From: Carnegiea gigantea
Lineage: Eukaryota > Streptophyta > Magnoliopsida > Caryophyllales > Cactaceae
Direction of reading: 5' to 3'
Length of the DNA stretch: 64,000 nt
Assembly (NCBI GenBank): GCA_029747015.1
Contig: JAKOGI010000053.1
Location: 349,001 to 413,000, forward strand
Made by a program: the position numbers and the translations under genes
Shown: positions 46,387 through 58,051 of the stretch, in pieces
How positions within the stretch are numbered: position 1 is the first letter of the stretch
Layout of the letters: every line of letters starts with the position of its first letter
Notes under the pieces: generated by a model
What the model was told of the DNA's origin: nothing
What the model saw: only the letters and a program-made list of their open reading frames with translations
The model's database searches: none

Positions 46387-49300
46387 ACAGATTTGGAAAA
46401 TAAAACATCGAGATGACATGACTCACCATGGTCATGGATTTGCTGATCCACCACTGGCACGTTAATATTGCCCCTTGAAGCTGCACTAGCACCCTTATAA
46501 CCCACTGTCTCCAAGTCTATAAGCATGCTTGTCTCAACTACTACGTTTTTAAGCTGCATTTCCCTTGGAATGGTAGAATACCAATCCTCATAAAAGGTCA
46601 GCCCAATGACCAAATTCGACAGAGGGTCACTTGCAGATTCAACTGCCAATAAAAGACTACACAACAAAGAAATTGCGACATATCAGAGAAGGGTCAGCTT
46701 TATTTATCAACAAAAAAAATGAGCAGTCCACTTCACAAGGACACCGCCCAAGCAGGGTTCTCCGCAAGCCCCTTCTTGTTTCCATGAAGTAAGAAATCAG
46801 ATGAGAATACCATCAAGTTTTACAATCGACTGTAAACTCCAGATCCCAGACATTAATGCTCTGTACAAGGGCCTTATTTAACTCGCAAAGTTGAAACTTC
46901 AGCGCTAACTATGTAGAATTTCTGTCATCTCCAGGGGTTGTATTCAACAAGCTCAAATCACTTGCACAGGAATCTAAATTTAAGTTATCTGGAGCTATAC
47001 ATCAAAGTACAACATGAAAGAAACAATGAATAGAATCCCCTACTTCCAGTTTTGTCCTAATGCATGTTATTTGCGCTCATTTTAAAATTATGTAATGATA
47101 ACACTACATATTCTTAAAAGACATCATCGTAAAACATTATCAACAAAGCCTTTCATCTAGCACATTACTGCACCATAAGAGACATACCTCCTTGCATCCT
47201 CACGGGCATTACTACGTCTCCTTGACATTGTCAGCTCATTTGGGAGAAGCCTGAGTACCTCTTGACCTCCTGAGACTCCAACTAGAGGAGGAACCACACT
47301 AGGCACTCTAGTTGTATAATGTGTGAGGACAGAGAGAATTGACTCCAACTTAGCGCTTTTATCCTATCAAGGTCAAGTACCCAGTTAATCATGAACACAA
47401 AACTGCTGCTGTATCCTTTCCATGTATATTGCCAATCTTTGGGAATACATCAAATAAGAATTAAAAGACACCTATGTAGCAGCATAAGGTTGGCGATAAA
47501 TTTTTCCCCCATAAAGACGCCTATGTCACTGAAAATTGAACTTGGACAATATTATATGACTAAGCAAAATGTATCTTCAACAGCGTACATATGCGGAGAA
47601 GTATAAAGAAACTGTCAATTGAAAAAAGGATAAACAATGGTGGAAAGAAAATGATGCAAATAACTAATTGCACAGAAAGTCAAAATTAAAATAAATTCAC
47701 ATACATTTCTCCTTACAGTTCAAGCTAATAAACAAGCAGGCTCAGAAACCACAAGCCTTCGTGATAAGCATGAGCTAATAAGAGCATCTTCTCTTGTTTT
47801 GTTTCTGACGAAAATCCTAAGAAGTGATGGAAGCTACTTTTATCTTATGGTCAAATACTCAAATTGTTTCAAAAAAAGTCACGAGAATAAAACATCATAT
47901 CGAAGCACAACCTAAAACCATGATCCATACCACACTAAGCTTCAGAAGAAATCGCAAAAGAGAGGAATGCACCTTCAAAAGCATGTGGCACATATACCAG
48001 AAAATTGGTAACTTGGCTAGCATCTGGGATTAAGTCTTTAACCCCTTGTCTAAAGCAATTCCTATTCGAAAAAAGACGCCTCTCTCGAAGACAGAACCCA
48101 AGATCAAGGAAGGCCTCCAATCCATTATTGGCTTAGTCCATAGATCAACTGCCTCAATGTAACTGTACTTATAACAGCAGGGTTTTAGTAGTGTCATCAA
48201 GCAAAATAACAAAATGAAACACTAATATGATTATAGGAACCTATGATGAATGACATTTGCCAGTATGGTCCTTTTCCACCACATAATTATTTCTTGTAAG
48301 ACATTCGTTCATACATTGAGGACACATCATAGTTTTCACAGCCCCAAATATTCCTTGTTCTCCCAAACCAATACTTTGGACAATCTGTCGTATAACATAT
48401 TTTCCCTTTCAGAGACAGACACTTAAATAAGGAAAATTGAACAGACTAAAGATATACTTCACACATTACTGCTTTGCAATTAGCAACTCCCTGATCATCC
48501 ATACCTTCAACGGCCTGTTCTTCCATGAATGAAGCTTTCTCATCCATATACTATACAATCGCTCAATCCCCTTTCGGTAGGCAGCTGCATCAGTTTCCAA
48601 ATGCCTAATAAGCTCCATTGCAACCTTAAAACCAAAAAACCTGGAAGAATTATTTAAAAAACGGGATGCATATTAAGCAATCAATGAACAATTGAACAAT
48701 TATAAAAGAAACAGAGATCAAGGAATCAGAGAATAATACAAGTTTGGGCAAGAGCAAGTAAATTCGGAAGCCATGAATCTCGTCAATGCATTCAACGTTC
48801 CTGCTTGTGGCATGCTTTACTCAAGCAAACAATCGGAGACAGGGTTTGGGGTAAATTACATAGGACTTTATATAATCTTATGTGATTTCTATACATTGCC
48901 TTTAAATGCTCTGCTACGCCTGGTTCTGATCATGCAATGCCTGAGGTGGAGATCACTGGGGAAGAAAAAGATCCCTAAATTTCCTTTAAGTTCCTTAATA
49001 ATTGAGCTAAGTATCCAAATTTTATAAATACTATGGCGGACGACTGGGATATTTGTATCCGTGGTTGAGATAGACTGAAGAGTCTATACTACTTAAAAAG
49101 GTCCTATTTCTATCAAGTATCAATGCTTATCTCCATACTAGATAGGCTACAAAAAGGATAAGACGTCTTATGAATGATCAGAGATGCAAAGTTACTGATT
49201 TAGACCCAAGTGCTATTTTGCTCGTCTGTGACAAAAAATATGATTTAGCAAGAGTTAGAGCGGCACCCATCGTTATGCCTTGCCAATCCTGTAATGCTTC

Positions 49301-50173
49301 GATGGCTGTGCAAGATAGGCTTTTTACAGAGACTGCAGCTATAAATTGCGAAGTTTTTCAAAGCACAAGCTCAATTATGCCAACTTGTGGAAAAGAAGTG
49401 GAAACCTGTGCACATTTGTTCTTTCAATGTGAGTTATCTGAATTGCCAGGAGCTCTTTCCTGCACCGGCTGGGCATCAAGGATACGGTCCTGGTCTATTA
49501 AGCATGAAATCAGCTGATTCACTAAGATTGTAAGAGGGAGGTCTTACACTTGTAAGTGCAGTAAACCCTTATATGAGGTATAAAGAGCAAGAAAGCTGTG
49601 CGTACTACAAAACCAGAAAATTCCCTATAATGTTAATTATTAATGATGCAAATTAACCGTGTGTTTGGGATAAGAAAAGTATTAAGGGACGCTGTTTTGA
49701 GTGTTTTTCAGTGAGCAAAGGGTGATTTGCCAGATTATCCACTGCCTGAGTGTCCCCACACTTGGCTTGTAAAATGAAGCCTACTCTTTATCCTCTATTC
49801 ATGGGATGGATGAAAAGCAGCTGCTGACCGGTCACACGCAGACATGCAAAAAGCCAGGAAAACAAACCAGAATTCATCAGATCTACCTGCTGACCCCAAA
49901 AAAATAAAAAAATCATTAAGTTTGTACCCAATACTTAAATCTGTTTTTTTGAAGTGAGCGTTCCTTGCATGTTCCTTTCAACAATACGCTGAGCACACCG
50001 CTTGCCTGCACCCAACTTTGTTGTCTCACGAGCTTGCAAAGAAGGCCTCGTAATTTGACGTGATGTTCATGATGGATTCTCTTTGAACCTTTTTTAAGGG
50101 TATAAGAAGGTTTCATCAACAACAATATTGATCGTTTATAGAGTCTCCTTTCCTGATAATCCCCACTTATCAT
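39416..50173 (-). CDS. TAF RNA polymerase I subunit A-like protein (TAF1A family)
   Basis: Coding exons from 5' to 3' on the minus strand are 50173-49928, 48624-48505, 47363-47188, 46656-46427, 44892-44723, 42841-42756, 41975-41842, 40477-40178 and 39597-39416. All eight introns are GT-AG, every phase fits, and the 1644 nt encode 547 residues plus a TGA stop. I recognise the plant family annotated as TAF RNA polymerase I subunit A, a presumed subunit of the Pol I selectivity factor for rDNA transcription; its role in plants is little tested. Supporting stretches: SWVQASGVLSVLLKG (exon 1), DPLSNLVIGLTFYEDWYSTIP (exon 4), YKNALKHLLLAF (exon 5), RCKWWLNRHFSKN at residues 467-479 (exon 8). An upstream in-frame stop supports the start, though a Met about 20 codons later is possible. 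Exon 3 holds about 36 residues absent from relatives I recall. Exons are certain; the name is less so. Confidence 0.82.
41317..41366. repeat. AAG-rich low-complexity tract in an intron
   Basis: GGA and GAA units run for about 50 bp in the intron between exons 41,975-41,842 and 40,477-40,178. A T run (about 41,026-41,041) and a C run (about 41,093-41,105) lie nearby. Confidence 0.85.
43527..43924. mobile_element. Inverted-repeat element in intron 5
   Basis: About 400 bp lies between CTTAGTTTTAAAAGGC and, reverse-complemented, CTTAGTTTAAAATGC. Both ends continue into AGGCG/GCGCACGAGGC-type words in opposite orientations, so single strands could form a long imperfect hairpin. This AGGCG...CGCCT texture recurs in plant genomes as a small dispersed repeat. 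It interrupts no exon of the surrounding gene. No target duplication was confirmed. Confidence 0.4.
46347..46382. repeat. GA microsatellite in an intron of the TAF1A-like gene
   Basis: About 18 uninterrupted GA units lie 45 bp downstream (minus strand) of the donor of exon 46,656-46,427. On the transcribed strand it is a CT run, which may sit close to the splice site but leaves GTGAGT intact. Confidence 0.95.
49160..49545 (+). pseudogene. LINE zinc-finger (zf-RVT) remnant in intron 1
   Basis: The plus frame reads TCGKEVETCAHLFFQCE near 49,382-49,432, the C..C.....ET..HLFF.C motif of the zinc-finger-like domain at the end of plant L1-type reverse transcriptases. The stretch before it is open but diverged. 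It lies antisense in the first coding intron of the TAF1A-like gene and is a dead insertion, not an exon. Confidence 0.55.
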
Positions 50174-50216
50174 TTCTCTTCTTTAAGTAATGCAGCAGCA
50201 CTAAACTCGTTTTGGC
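50174..50216 (-). other. 5' UTR part of the first coding exon
   Basis: A likely acceptor, TTCATAGCAG, ends at 50,217, and 43 nt precede the start codon. The frame upstream of the ATG has a stop, so coding does not extend further up. This fits a non-coding first exon near 50.71-50.9 kb. Confidence 0.5.
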
Positions 50217-50709
50217 CTGCTATGAAAACATTATTACACAAACATCAAGAAAAGAACATATACAAAACAGATATCAAGGAAGTACATGAAAAGGAGAATT
50301 GCCCTCTTCCCACAACCGTTGGAGCAATAGCTATACACATGACCCAGGAACCAACTCTTTACAGAAAAAACATTAACTGCACTAGTTGACATTTTCACAA
50401 AACATGAGTAAAAAGAACTTGCTTCAAGTGCAGAGAGTGTTAGTGACCTTTAGGGACAGTCAACTTGAAACCACTAGACAATCCAATGTTTGGAGAAAGC
50501 AGGGTCGACTATCAGACATATAAATATACTATAAAATGAGGAAAATCACTTCAGAATGGTGTACTATTTGGGAAGAAGTATAAGTTTTCAATGCTGGGTG
50601 GATCACACATTCATTTAAAAAGTCAACGATCAATTCCAGTGGTATCACAGACACACACTTAGAGAGAGACACACACACAAACATGTATATGTGCAGTATC
50701 AGAGCTCAC

Positions 50710-50990
50710 CAGAATCTCCAACTTTGTGATGAATTACCACCCAATTTCGTGAATTTTATCACCTAAATTGTCAGACAATCTCCAACAAGACCAGTGGGAA
50801 GAAGAGGAAGAAGAAGACGAACAGCTGAAGGAGGGGAATGGGAGTGGGAGTGGTGGACTGGTGGGGTGAAGTGTTGTATTCTTTGATGACTTTGAAATAG
50901 AGAAATAACTCAAATAAGCCTTCCAACTTTACCCGCCAAAAATATTTGCTGTATACTGACTTGACGTCAAGGCTTCCCCTCCAACTTTCC
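50710..50990 (-). promoter_or_regulatory. Putative first non-coding exon and promoter region of the TAF1A-like gene
   Basis: On the minus strand a CT-rich tract (50,780-50,860) is followed by a good donor, GATTCTG then GTGAGC, at 50,710. CT-rich 5' leaders and a first intron in the 5' UTR are common in plant housekeeping genes. No TATA box stands out. The transcription start is not fixed. Confidence 0.4.
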
Positions 50991-50999
50991 AAGACAGAA

Positions 51000-52640
51000 T
51001 TTCAGGTTGTCAACGTCGCAATGATTACTCAAAATTGGATGTTACTTTTACCTTTTGGGATCCAAATTTCCTTTTTTTCGAATTTTTTTTTCAACATCTA
51101 CTTCTGATACAAAATGATTTAACTTCGCATATGTGTACTAATTTTGTTAGAATTCCATTTTATTATTAAAAAAACTACAAATATACATTAAAAAAATCAG
51201 ATATGTTCATCATTTATAACTTGTGAGGGTCTCTGTTTGTCTGTATCCATATTTAGTAGTAGGTTTTAAATTGATATGTTGAAAATTTTATCCTTTTAAG
51301 CTGTTTAAGCGTCTTCAACTAAATACAAGAATTTCAACACTAATAGTGAATTTTAAAATATACATGGTGGATTTAAGTTAAATCAAAGAAAAATATTCAA
51401 TAATAAGTCTCAATATTGGGTCACTTTTTAATTATTCTTTTGTCTTTCTGAATTCAAAATCTAATTGGTAATGACTCAAGAGGAGTGTATCTTTAATACA
51501 AATTTTCACTATTACGCTGGAGGTTGAAGAAGAAGATGATGATGATAATGATGATGATGATAATAATATAGAGAGGAGCTCGCGTCACCTACACCAGTGT
51601 TTTATCTTCTACATGTATGAAAGAAACTTACTTGGAATCATATCAAACGAATTGTTTGAATCAAGTGAAAAACAAAGAATTGCTTGGTTTAATTCGAAAC
51701 TTGTGCCTTCCAAAGTAATCTTGTTTGACTCCATTTGATTCTTAAAAAATTTGATGAAAAGAAAAGTTGAATGGAAAAAAAAATGTGAAGAAAAAAAAAA
51801 ATAGGAAGAAAGTGAGTTTTTTTCCTTTTGTTTGGATTGAGAAAAAATTACAACAATTTAGATAAGAAATTTGACTGTTGATGAACTATTTAAATCATAT
51901 TGATATCATCAAAGTAATGTAAGGTTTGAGGAGGGTAAGAATTCTTTTGCAAACTTTTCCCAAACTTTCCTCACAATTTTGTGAGAAAAATTTTATCACT
52001 TGTTTCTAACAATTATTTTACGCAATTTTCCTTCATATTTTTTTCTTTATGATTTTCTCCAAACCAAACACAAGTAAAAAAGTTATTTTTCCAAATTTTT
52101 TTATTTCCAATAAATTTTCCAAGGTCCAAACTGCGTCTTAGATAATTTTATTTTTTTTTGGTAAAGAAGGTAAGAGTTACAATTTAGGAGGCCCTTCTCT
52201 CAAAAGTTCGTCCTAAATTATCCTCCATAAAAATACGACAAAGGTACCTACAAGTAACCACATTCCACACACATGTGGAATAAAACAAGTAACCACATTC
52301 CACACACATGTGGAATAAACTGAAAACCCAAACTTAGTCGGTCAAACAGCTGCACTAATTATGTACTACTAACGAAGATAAGTATCATTTTTCTTTTTCT
52401 TTTTTTACTGCACGTATTTTGCTCTATATGGGGGCGTATGGATATCCTTGGAAAATGTACCCACTATCAAATCAAATCAAAACAAAAATTTGTAGCATCC
52501 CCAGATTACATCTAATTAGTGTATTATGATATTATCCAATTCAATTTCAGTTGGTGTTGTTCACGTTTGCGTTAACGAAATTTCAGGCAAAATAGTAGCT
52601 TTTTCTAAAGATATTATGGACGAACTTTTAAGGGCTCAGC
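51000..52640. other. Gene-free AT-rich upstream flank
   Basis: Nothing coding was recognised. A GAA/GAT-rich microsatellite lies at about 51,528-51,566. Several AT words recur near 51,760-52,110 without clear borders. Confidence 0.5.
52250..52319. repeat. Exact tandem duplication, 2 x 35 bp with inner palindrome
   Basis: The two 35-bp units (52,250-52,284 and 52,285-52,319) are identical. Each contains TTCCACACACATGTGGAA, an inverted repeat able to form a small hairpin, so the pair gives two hairpins in a row. Confidence 0.93.
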
Positions 52641-52660
52641 ATTTGATAAACTAATTTATG

Positions 52661-52678
52661 CCCGTACTTGTGTACGGG
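52661..52678 (-). mobile_element. Helitron-like 3' terminal hairpin
   Basis: CCCGTAC-TTGT-GTACGGG is a perfect 7-bp-stem hairpin. On the minus strand it is followed by CATAAATTAGTTT; a hairpin about 10 nt before CTAG-T is the usual 3' end of plant Helitrons, and TTAG-T would be a decayed form. No 5' TC end or helicase was found. Confidence 0.3.
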
Positions 52679-53122
52679 TATTTTAATTTTTAAAAAATAG
52701 TTTAAACATGATTAGCTTAAAATTAGAAAAAAATAATTTCATAATCTATAATAATTGAGATTGATAATCTAGAATAATTCAGGGCACATGCAGGAAGCCT
52801 ATAGCGAGTTAGAGTATTACCTTATAATCATTTCAGTTTTGATCAATCTTCTGAGATGCCATGCATAATCATATAGTATCAGCACACGGACTTCCCATGA
52901 GATCATCTATACAGCTTTGCCTCTAGTTCAATTCACTTTGTTCCATATCTCACATAAAAAGGGATAAAAAATCTCAAAAAAAGGATAAAAAACCTCAAAA
53001 AAACTATTGTGCCATAGTGATGAATAAGAAATGGCCTTACAAAATATTTGTAATTAGAAACTACAACCCTTAATAACCTTCACAATTCTAGAAGTTTGTG
53101 GTTAGATTGACAACATTCAAGT

Positions 53123-53342
53123 AATTGAGATTGAGATGAAAAGGTCCAAAGAAAATAACACCAATAAAAGAAAAGGATGAAGAAATGTCTTCAATCAAGA
53201 AGAATATGACTATCTTATATAGAATTTCGATTAATTGAGATTGAGATGAAAAGGTCCAAAGAAAATAACACCAATAAAAGAAAAGGATGAAGAAATGTCT
53301 TCAATCAAGAAGAATATGACTATCTTATATAGAATTTCGATT
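53123..53342. repeat. Exact tandem duplication, 2 x 110 bp
   Basis: 53,123-53,232 and 53,233-53,342 read the same base for base. Identity in sequence that is otherwise decayed suggests a recent event, or an assembly artefact. Confidence 0.95.
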
Positions 53343-55860
53343 GGTTGTGCATCGACAATTATCTATAGGACTTCATAGTAGACTCTTATTTGAAGATATC
53401 ATGCTCACGTCAATATTTTCACTTGCTCAAAAACAAATCCGACTACTATATAAGTAACACAATTCAGGATAATTAGAACTGCCGATATATTATGATTAAG
53501 AATTAGGAATTATTGTATTTTAGAAAAAGAAAGAAAAAAAAGAAAAGAAAAATACAAACATATATATCCAAAAATATATCATTAGGAGAAAGAATGACAG
53601 ATAGAAAGTTGTTGAACTTATTTATATCAGTTTCCCACCATACTCTTCGAGTGAATCGGAAATCCCACAAGAGCTAAGTGTTGTGAAACCTAAGACGATG
53701 GGCCTTCCAAGCAGATAATTAAAGCCTGGGTTTTGCCATGTAAATGTAATTGCAAACAAAAAGGGATGATATTAACATATGAAAATTAAGAGTTAAACCC
53801 TAAATAACAAAAAAAATTGAACAAAAATTTAGAGACCAATGTTTGACAATGGTAGGATTGGTAGTCACCATGATTTATATACAGTCTTCTCCCTCTATTG
53901 AACTCGGACTGCCTCTGAAGTTTTCCTTGCTACTGGACCAAAGAGGCAAAGACAACTGATCATCAAATGTGAAAACCAAGATAGTTTCTAGAAAAGAAAC
54001 TTAAAAATTAAATCGCAACAATATTAATCACATAATGTCATACTCAATAACATTAAGAACAACACTTTAGAGGGAGAGTGGGAGGACTGATGCATTGAGC
54101 ATAAATCATCAAATGGCCACCACTAAAAGTCTAAAACCCAAAGCCTTGAATTGCTGCTCCACCGAGAGCCATTTTTTGCCACATCTTAAAAGCTCCAAAT
54201 TTGGAGTGTTGTGAGAGAAGGGGGTAGGTGTCATATGGGTTCTCACAGCTCTCTATAAATAGGGAGTTAATATTTAATTTATTGGAGAGAGAGAGCTTCC
54301 AGGGATGGGATGGGAGTTGTCAATCTAGATAAATCCGTTACAAAATTTTCGGGATAGTCTTTATCTCCTTAACTCCCCATTATCTCCACCCATTGTCTGC
54401 ATATGTAACTGCTTGTTATCAGAAATTATTATGTAATTCAAATTTAAACTTTGTGTATCTGGCGGGGCTAAACAAAATAGTGGGATTGAATGACATTTCA
54501 GAATTAAGAGAGAGAAGGTCTCTCAGCCCCTTTCATTTTTGCATTTATAATATAAAGATGACGTTGTTGATTTTATATCCATAATACAAAAGTGAGATTT
54601 CACTTTACGTATCATTGTGTGATAGAGATAAACTATACTTCTAATATGGATCAGGTGAAGACAAATTTGTAATTTACATTTCACCCTAATTTTTGTTAGT
54701 ATAAAGTGGAAAACCTATTAATGAAAAGTCACATAGCATGTACAATGGTAATCATCCAACAAAAATAAATCGAAAACCCCAACTTAAATTCCTCTAAAAG
54801 GTTAATGGCTTAGCATCAGCCGACTCTAAACCTGTAGCATCCTTATAACCACTAAGCTTAGCTTATTCTTCAACAACTTTGCATTTTTCTAAACAACGAT
54901 GAGGCGTGGTATAATTCCATGGATATATATCTGTTTGATTCGACATATTGTGATTTAGAGATAAATCACCATAACCGAACCTCATGAAATTATAATGTTG
55001 ACTCTGCCCCCAATTTAAACAACCAAGCCTCATGCACGAAGGTCCGATTTTCATCCATGACTTGGTATTTTCAAATCTACAAATACTTGCACTAAGGCGG
55101 GAAGAAAAACTCACACCAAAATTTACTAAGTCAAGAGAAAAAGAACTCAAAGCAAGGCAAGAAGGCGAACCCCACATCAAAAGAAATACTCAACTCTCAC
55201 ATAACGGAGAGGAAAATTATTAAAAACGATACACAGAAACTACAAGTAACTCTGCTAATAAACTAAGGAATGCATTTAAAAGAGAGAGAGAGAGAATCGG
55301 GTTGCCGCCAACAGTTATGTCCAATGATAGCCCTTCATTAGAGTGGAGGGGGGCCGCTAGGGTTTTTTTTGGGGGGGGGGGAAGTCCAGACATGTCACCA
55401 TAATGGACATTCATATTAGCTATTATTGGTTATGACTTAGTTTTTATTTCTTTTTAAATTTGTTCATAGATAATTTAGCTTATTATATATGTGAAATTTG
55501 GATCTGCTTGTTGGTTGCCGAGGCTGCTTGTTCACGTTTTGTTCATATGAATGTTAGTAGATAATTTGTTCGTAATCGGGTACGTGCAAAATTTGTCAGA
55601 TTGGAGGGGGCAGCTTATTATATATGTGAAATTTGTTCATAGATAATTACAGAGGGCATATTGGTCATCAGGGCAGCTTGTTTACGTTTTTAGTAATCAG
55701 GAATGTGCGAGTGGTAACTACGCTTGCCTCTATTGTCTTGTGTATTGTGTTGTCTTACTAGTCCTTGATTGTATCCAGGGTTTCCTATTGTTTGTATATT
55801 GTTTCTAGTAACTAAGCGTTCCTCTATTATCCATGTACCAAAAGTTTTTCAACTCTAAAA
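53343..55860. other. Gene-free stretch, possible solo LTR near 54.09-54.6 kb
   Basis: No coding motif is convincing. A purine-rich tract, GAGGGAGAGTGGGAGGA (54,071-54,087), is directly followed by CTGATGC, and a CTATAAATAGGG promoter-like motif lies near 54,252-54,264, which together resemble the start of a plant LTR. No second LTR and no target duplication were found. Short GA runs lie near 54,286 and 55,281, and a G run near 55,370-55,381. Open frames at 54,863-55,223 overlap on both strands and lack family resemblance. Confidence 0.3.
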
Positions 55861-55869
55861 TGATTTTCT

Positions 55870-56020
55870 CAAATTTTTTTGTGGGTCTATTGGAATCAAC
55901 CTTTTTGTGGGTAGTAATATATGCAAAAGTAAGACCGTTGACACCTGGATCTCCCCTAATCCGCCTAAGTGAGACCCACATGGGGTGTTGTTGTTGTTCT
56001 TGTTGTCTTGTCGAATGTTT
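55870..56020 (+). mobile_element. RTE-type LINE 3' tail, fragment 3
   Basis: The plus strand reads GGGTCTATTGGAATCAACCT, then GTAAGACCG, ACACCTGGATCTCCCC, CGCCTAAGTGAGACCC and GGTGTTGTTGTTG. This is the conserved non-coding 3' end of plant RTE-like elements and shares its block order with the tail of 35,905-36,030. Only the tail is left; no coding part precedes it. Confidence 0.7.
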
Positions 56021-57724
56021 TGTTCATTTTTGTACAACTTGTGTATTTTACATGATTTTGTATATTGAAGTGCGTTCTTTTAGCCAATGTTAACCTTCTT
56101 CCTTCAACAAAGATTAATCTTTTATGTAATAACGTAAAATATGTAAAAATAATGAATATTATTCCCTAGTGTTTTTTTCCTACTTAATGATGGGGTAAAA
56201 CTCAAGACAGTGTCAGGAGGCAAAAACAAAGATAACGGCTAATATGGAAATACACAACTTACAAAACGGAAGAGTAAATCTCTAAATCACATCATAATCA
56301 TTACTAAGTACTTTTAAAAAGCAGGTGTCGTCTTAGATAGCTACTCATTCGACCACCTTAGAAGAGTCCATTGAGTTCATCACGTCATTGTCGCTTGCTT
56401 CCAAATTTCTTCCTCAAACTTCTCGTAATCCTCCTCATCGTTGGAGTTTCATCCCCGCACGGCACAAACTCTCGACTGCCCACCTTACTCTAAGCTTTTT
56501 CGAGCAATTTCTATAAGCATAGGAAAGTCCTACCTGACAATCTCTTGGACATTTTCTTTTGGAGTTGGACTCAAATAAGTGCTTGTCTTCCTTGGAACAA
56601 TAGATTCACTGTTAGTGGAGTGCTCAAGCTCTTCAACATCATCTACAGAAGACCCTCTAAGAATACAATCTCTATAAAACTTTTTTTAAGTGTGAAGCTT
56701 GACGATATAGGTATGGTGGCTATTTCACAGACTGAAAATTGTTCTAGTACATTGGAGCAAGCATCATGCTCACGACAATCCTCATATGATTGGTCGTTCT
56801 AAATATTAATAAGGATATTTGTTACCCTATTTTCAGCCATATCCTCACGGTTATCCACCACCATAGCCAAAGAATTTTGAGCAACATTGTCCTTATTTAA
56901 AGAATAACTTATTGACTCACAAAAGCAGTATCATCAACAATCCTATGTTTTGGAACCAAATCCACTTTAAGAGATTATTTCAAGTGCTATGTCCTTGGTG
57001 ATTCCTCCTTTGGAACTTGGCACAATTAACACTAACTAAATTTTCCCATAAAACTTTCCCATGGTGGATTGAATAACCTTCTTACCATCCTCTCTAGATT
57101 TAAATCTAATAAATACAATCCGAATTTCCATCCACTTCTTATGGCAACTTTATTAAGAATATAAGTGTCAACCACATTATCAAAATAAGAAAATTCATCA
57201 TGCAATTATACAACACTAATGTTGGAAGCAAATTCTCAATAAAAACCAATGAAGAAGTTCATACCTATGTTTTCTCAAAAATCTACTCGTGCTCCTTGGT
57301 CTTGGCCGAAATCTCCAACTTCTCGGCTTTGACATATGAAGAGAGAAAAGGCAAAGGCATAGGCTTGGACAATAAACCATTTAAATCTTTGAAAATGGTG
57401 AGAATCTCTTTAGTTTGATCAAAAACTGCTAGGTAAGCAAATGAAGAAGGTTGATCAGCATTCTCCCCGTATATGGATAGGACTAGATCCTATAATTCAG
57501 ACTTCAAAACTCGGACCCTCGCCCACAGTCGACTCGCCCCACCCTTGGAATCCTCCATAGAGCAAGGCGACTGGCTAATGAAGACCAATTCACCGGCAAC
57601 AAGGAGAAAAGAAATTGTTCCACTAGCAACGAGGAGAACAGAGAAGGATAGAACCACCCGAACCCAGGCGTCAAATTTCTGACCACATCGGAAACACAAA
57701 TAACTGTCCCTTCAAACGGTCTAA
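56021..57724 (-). pseudogene. Decayed minus-strand coding remnant, possibly LINE ORF1
   Basis: On the minus strand from about 57,480 to 57,330 a frame is open and reads SIYGENADQPSSFAYLAVF and KEILTIFKDLNG. Near 57,030-57,130 another frame reads FIRFKSREDGKKVI, which recalls an RNP-1-like segment of RNA-binding folds found in some plant LINE ORF1 proteins. Stops and frame changes separate the pieces. The family assignment is a guess; what is visible is only that coding-like frames exist and are broken. Confidence 0.25.
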
Positions 57725-57729
57725 CCTCT

Positions 57730-57946
57730 GGTTAAATTTTATATATCGATTGGGCAATTAACAAAGAGTCATGCATATAAGCTCAAATGAGATTCCATCA
57801 TAAAATTAATTGGCAATGGGTGGAGTAACTCACAAACTTAAATAAATGCTCAAACCCTTCAATTTTATCAATGTGGGACAATACCCACTTTCATATTCTT
57901 TGTATTTTTATCAATGTGGGATAATACCCACTTTCATACTCCAACG
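57730..57946 (-). repeat. TRIM 3' LTR
   Basis: 217-bp LTR. Its outer first base is changed (GGTTAAAT instead of TGTTAAAT) and its inner end reads CCAACG instead of CCAACA. The paired words CAATGTGGGACAATACCCAC and CAATGTGGGATAATACCCAC form a short internal repeat. Confidence 0.9.
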
Positions 57947-58039
57947 CGCTCCCTCACGTGTGGGCTACTAACAAGGTTCAACACGTGCACACAATTTTAA
58001 TCAAACGGGGACGGTGACAAATCAAGCTAGTGCAACCTT

Positions 58040-58051
58040 GCTCTGATACCA
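58040..58051 (-). promoter_or_regulatory. TRIM primer-binding site
   Basis: The minus strand reads TGGTATCAGAGC with no mismatch to the initiator tRNA-Met site, beginning directly after the 5' LTR. Confidence 0.88.

Noticed and set aside
47935..48212. Overlapping minus-strand open frames between two exons of the TAF1A-like gene
   Set aside because: They look protein-like at first sight, but neighbouring exons 48,624-48,505 and 47,363-47,188 join in phase without them, and no homologous segment is expected there. Treated as intron.
50771..50992. 73-codon open frame upstream of the TAF1A-like gene
   Set aside because: It covers a CT-rich leader, gives a low-complexity translation and does not join to exon 1; more likely 5' UTR.
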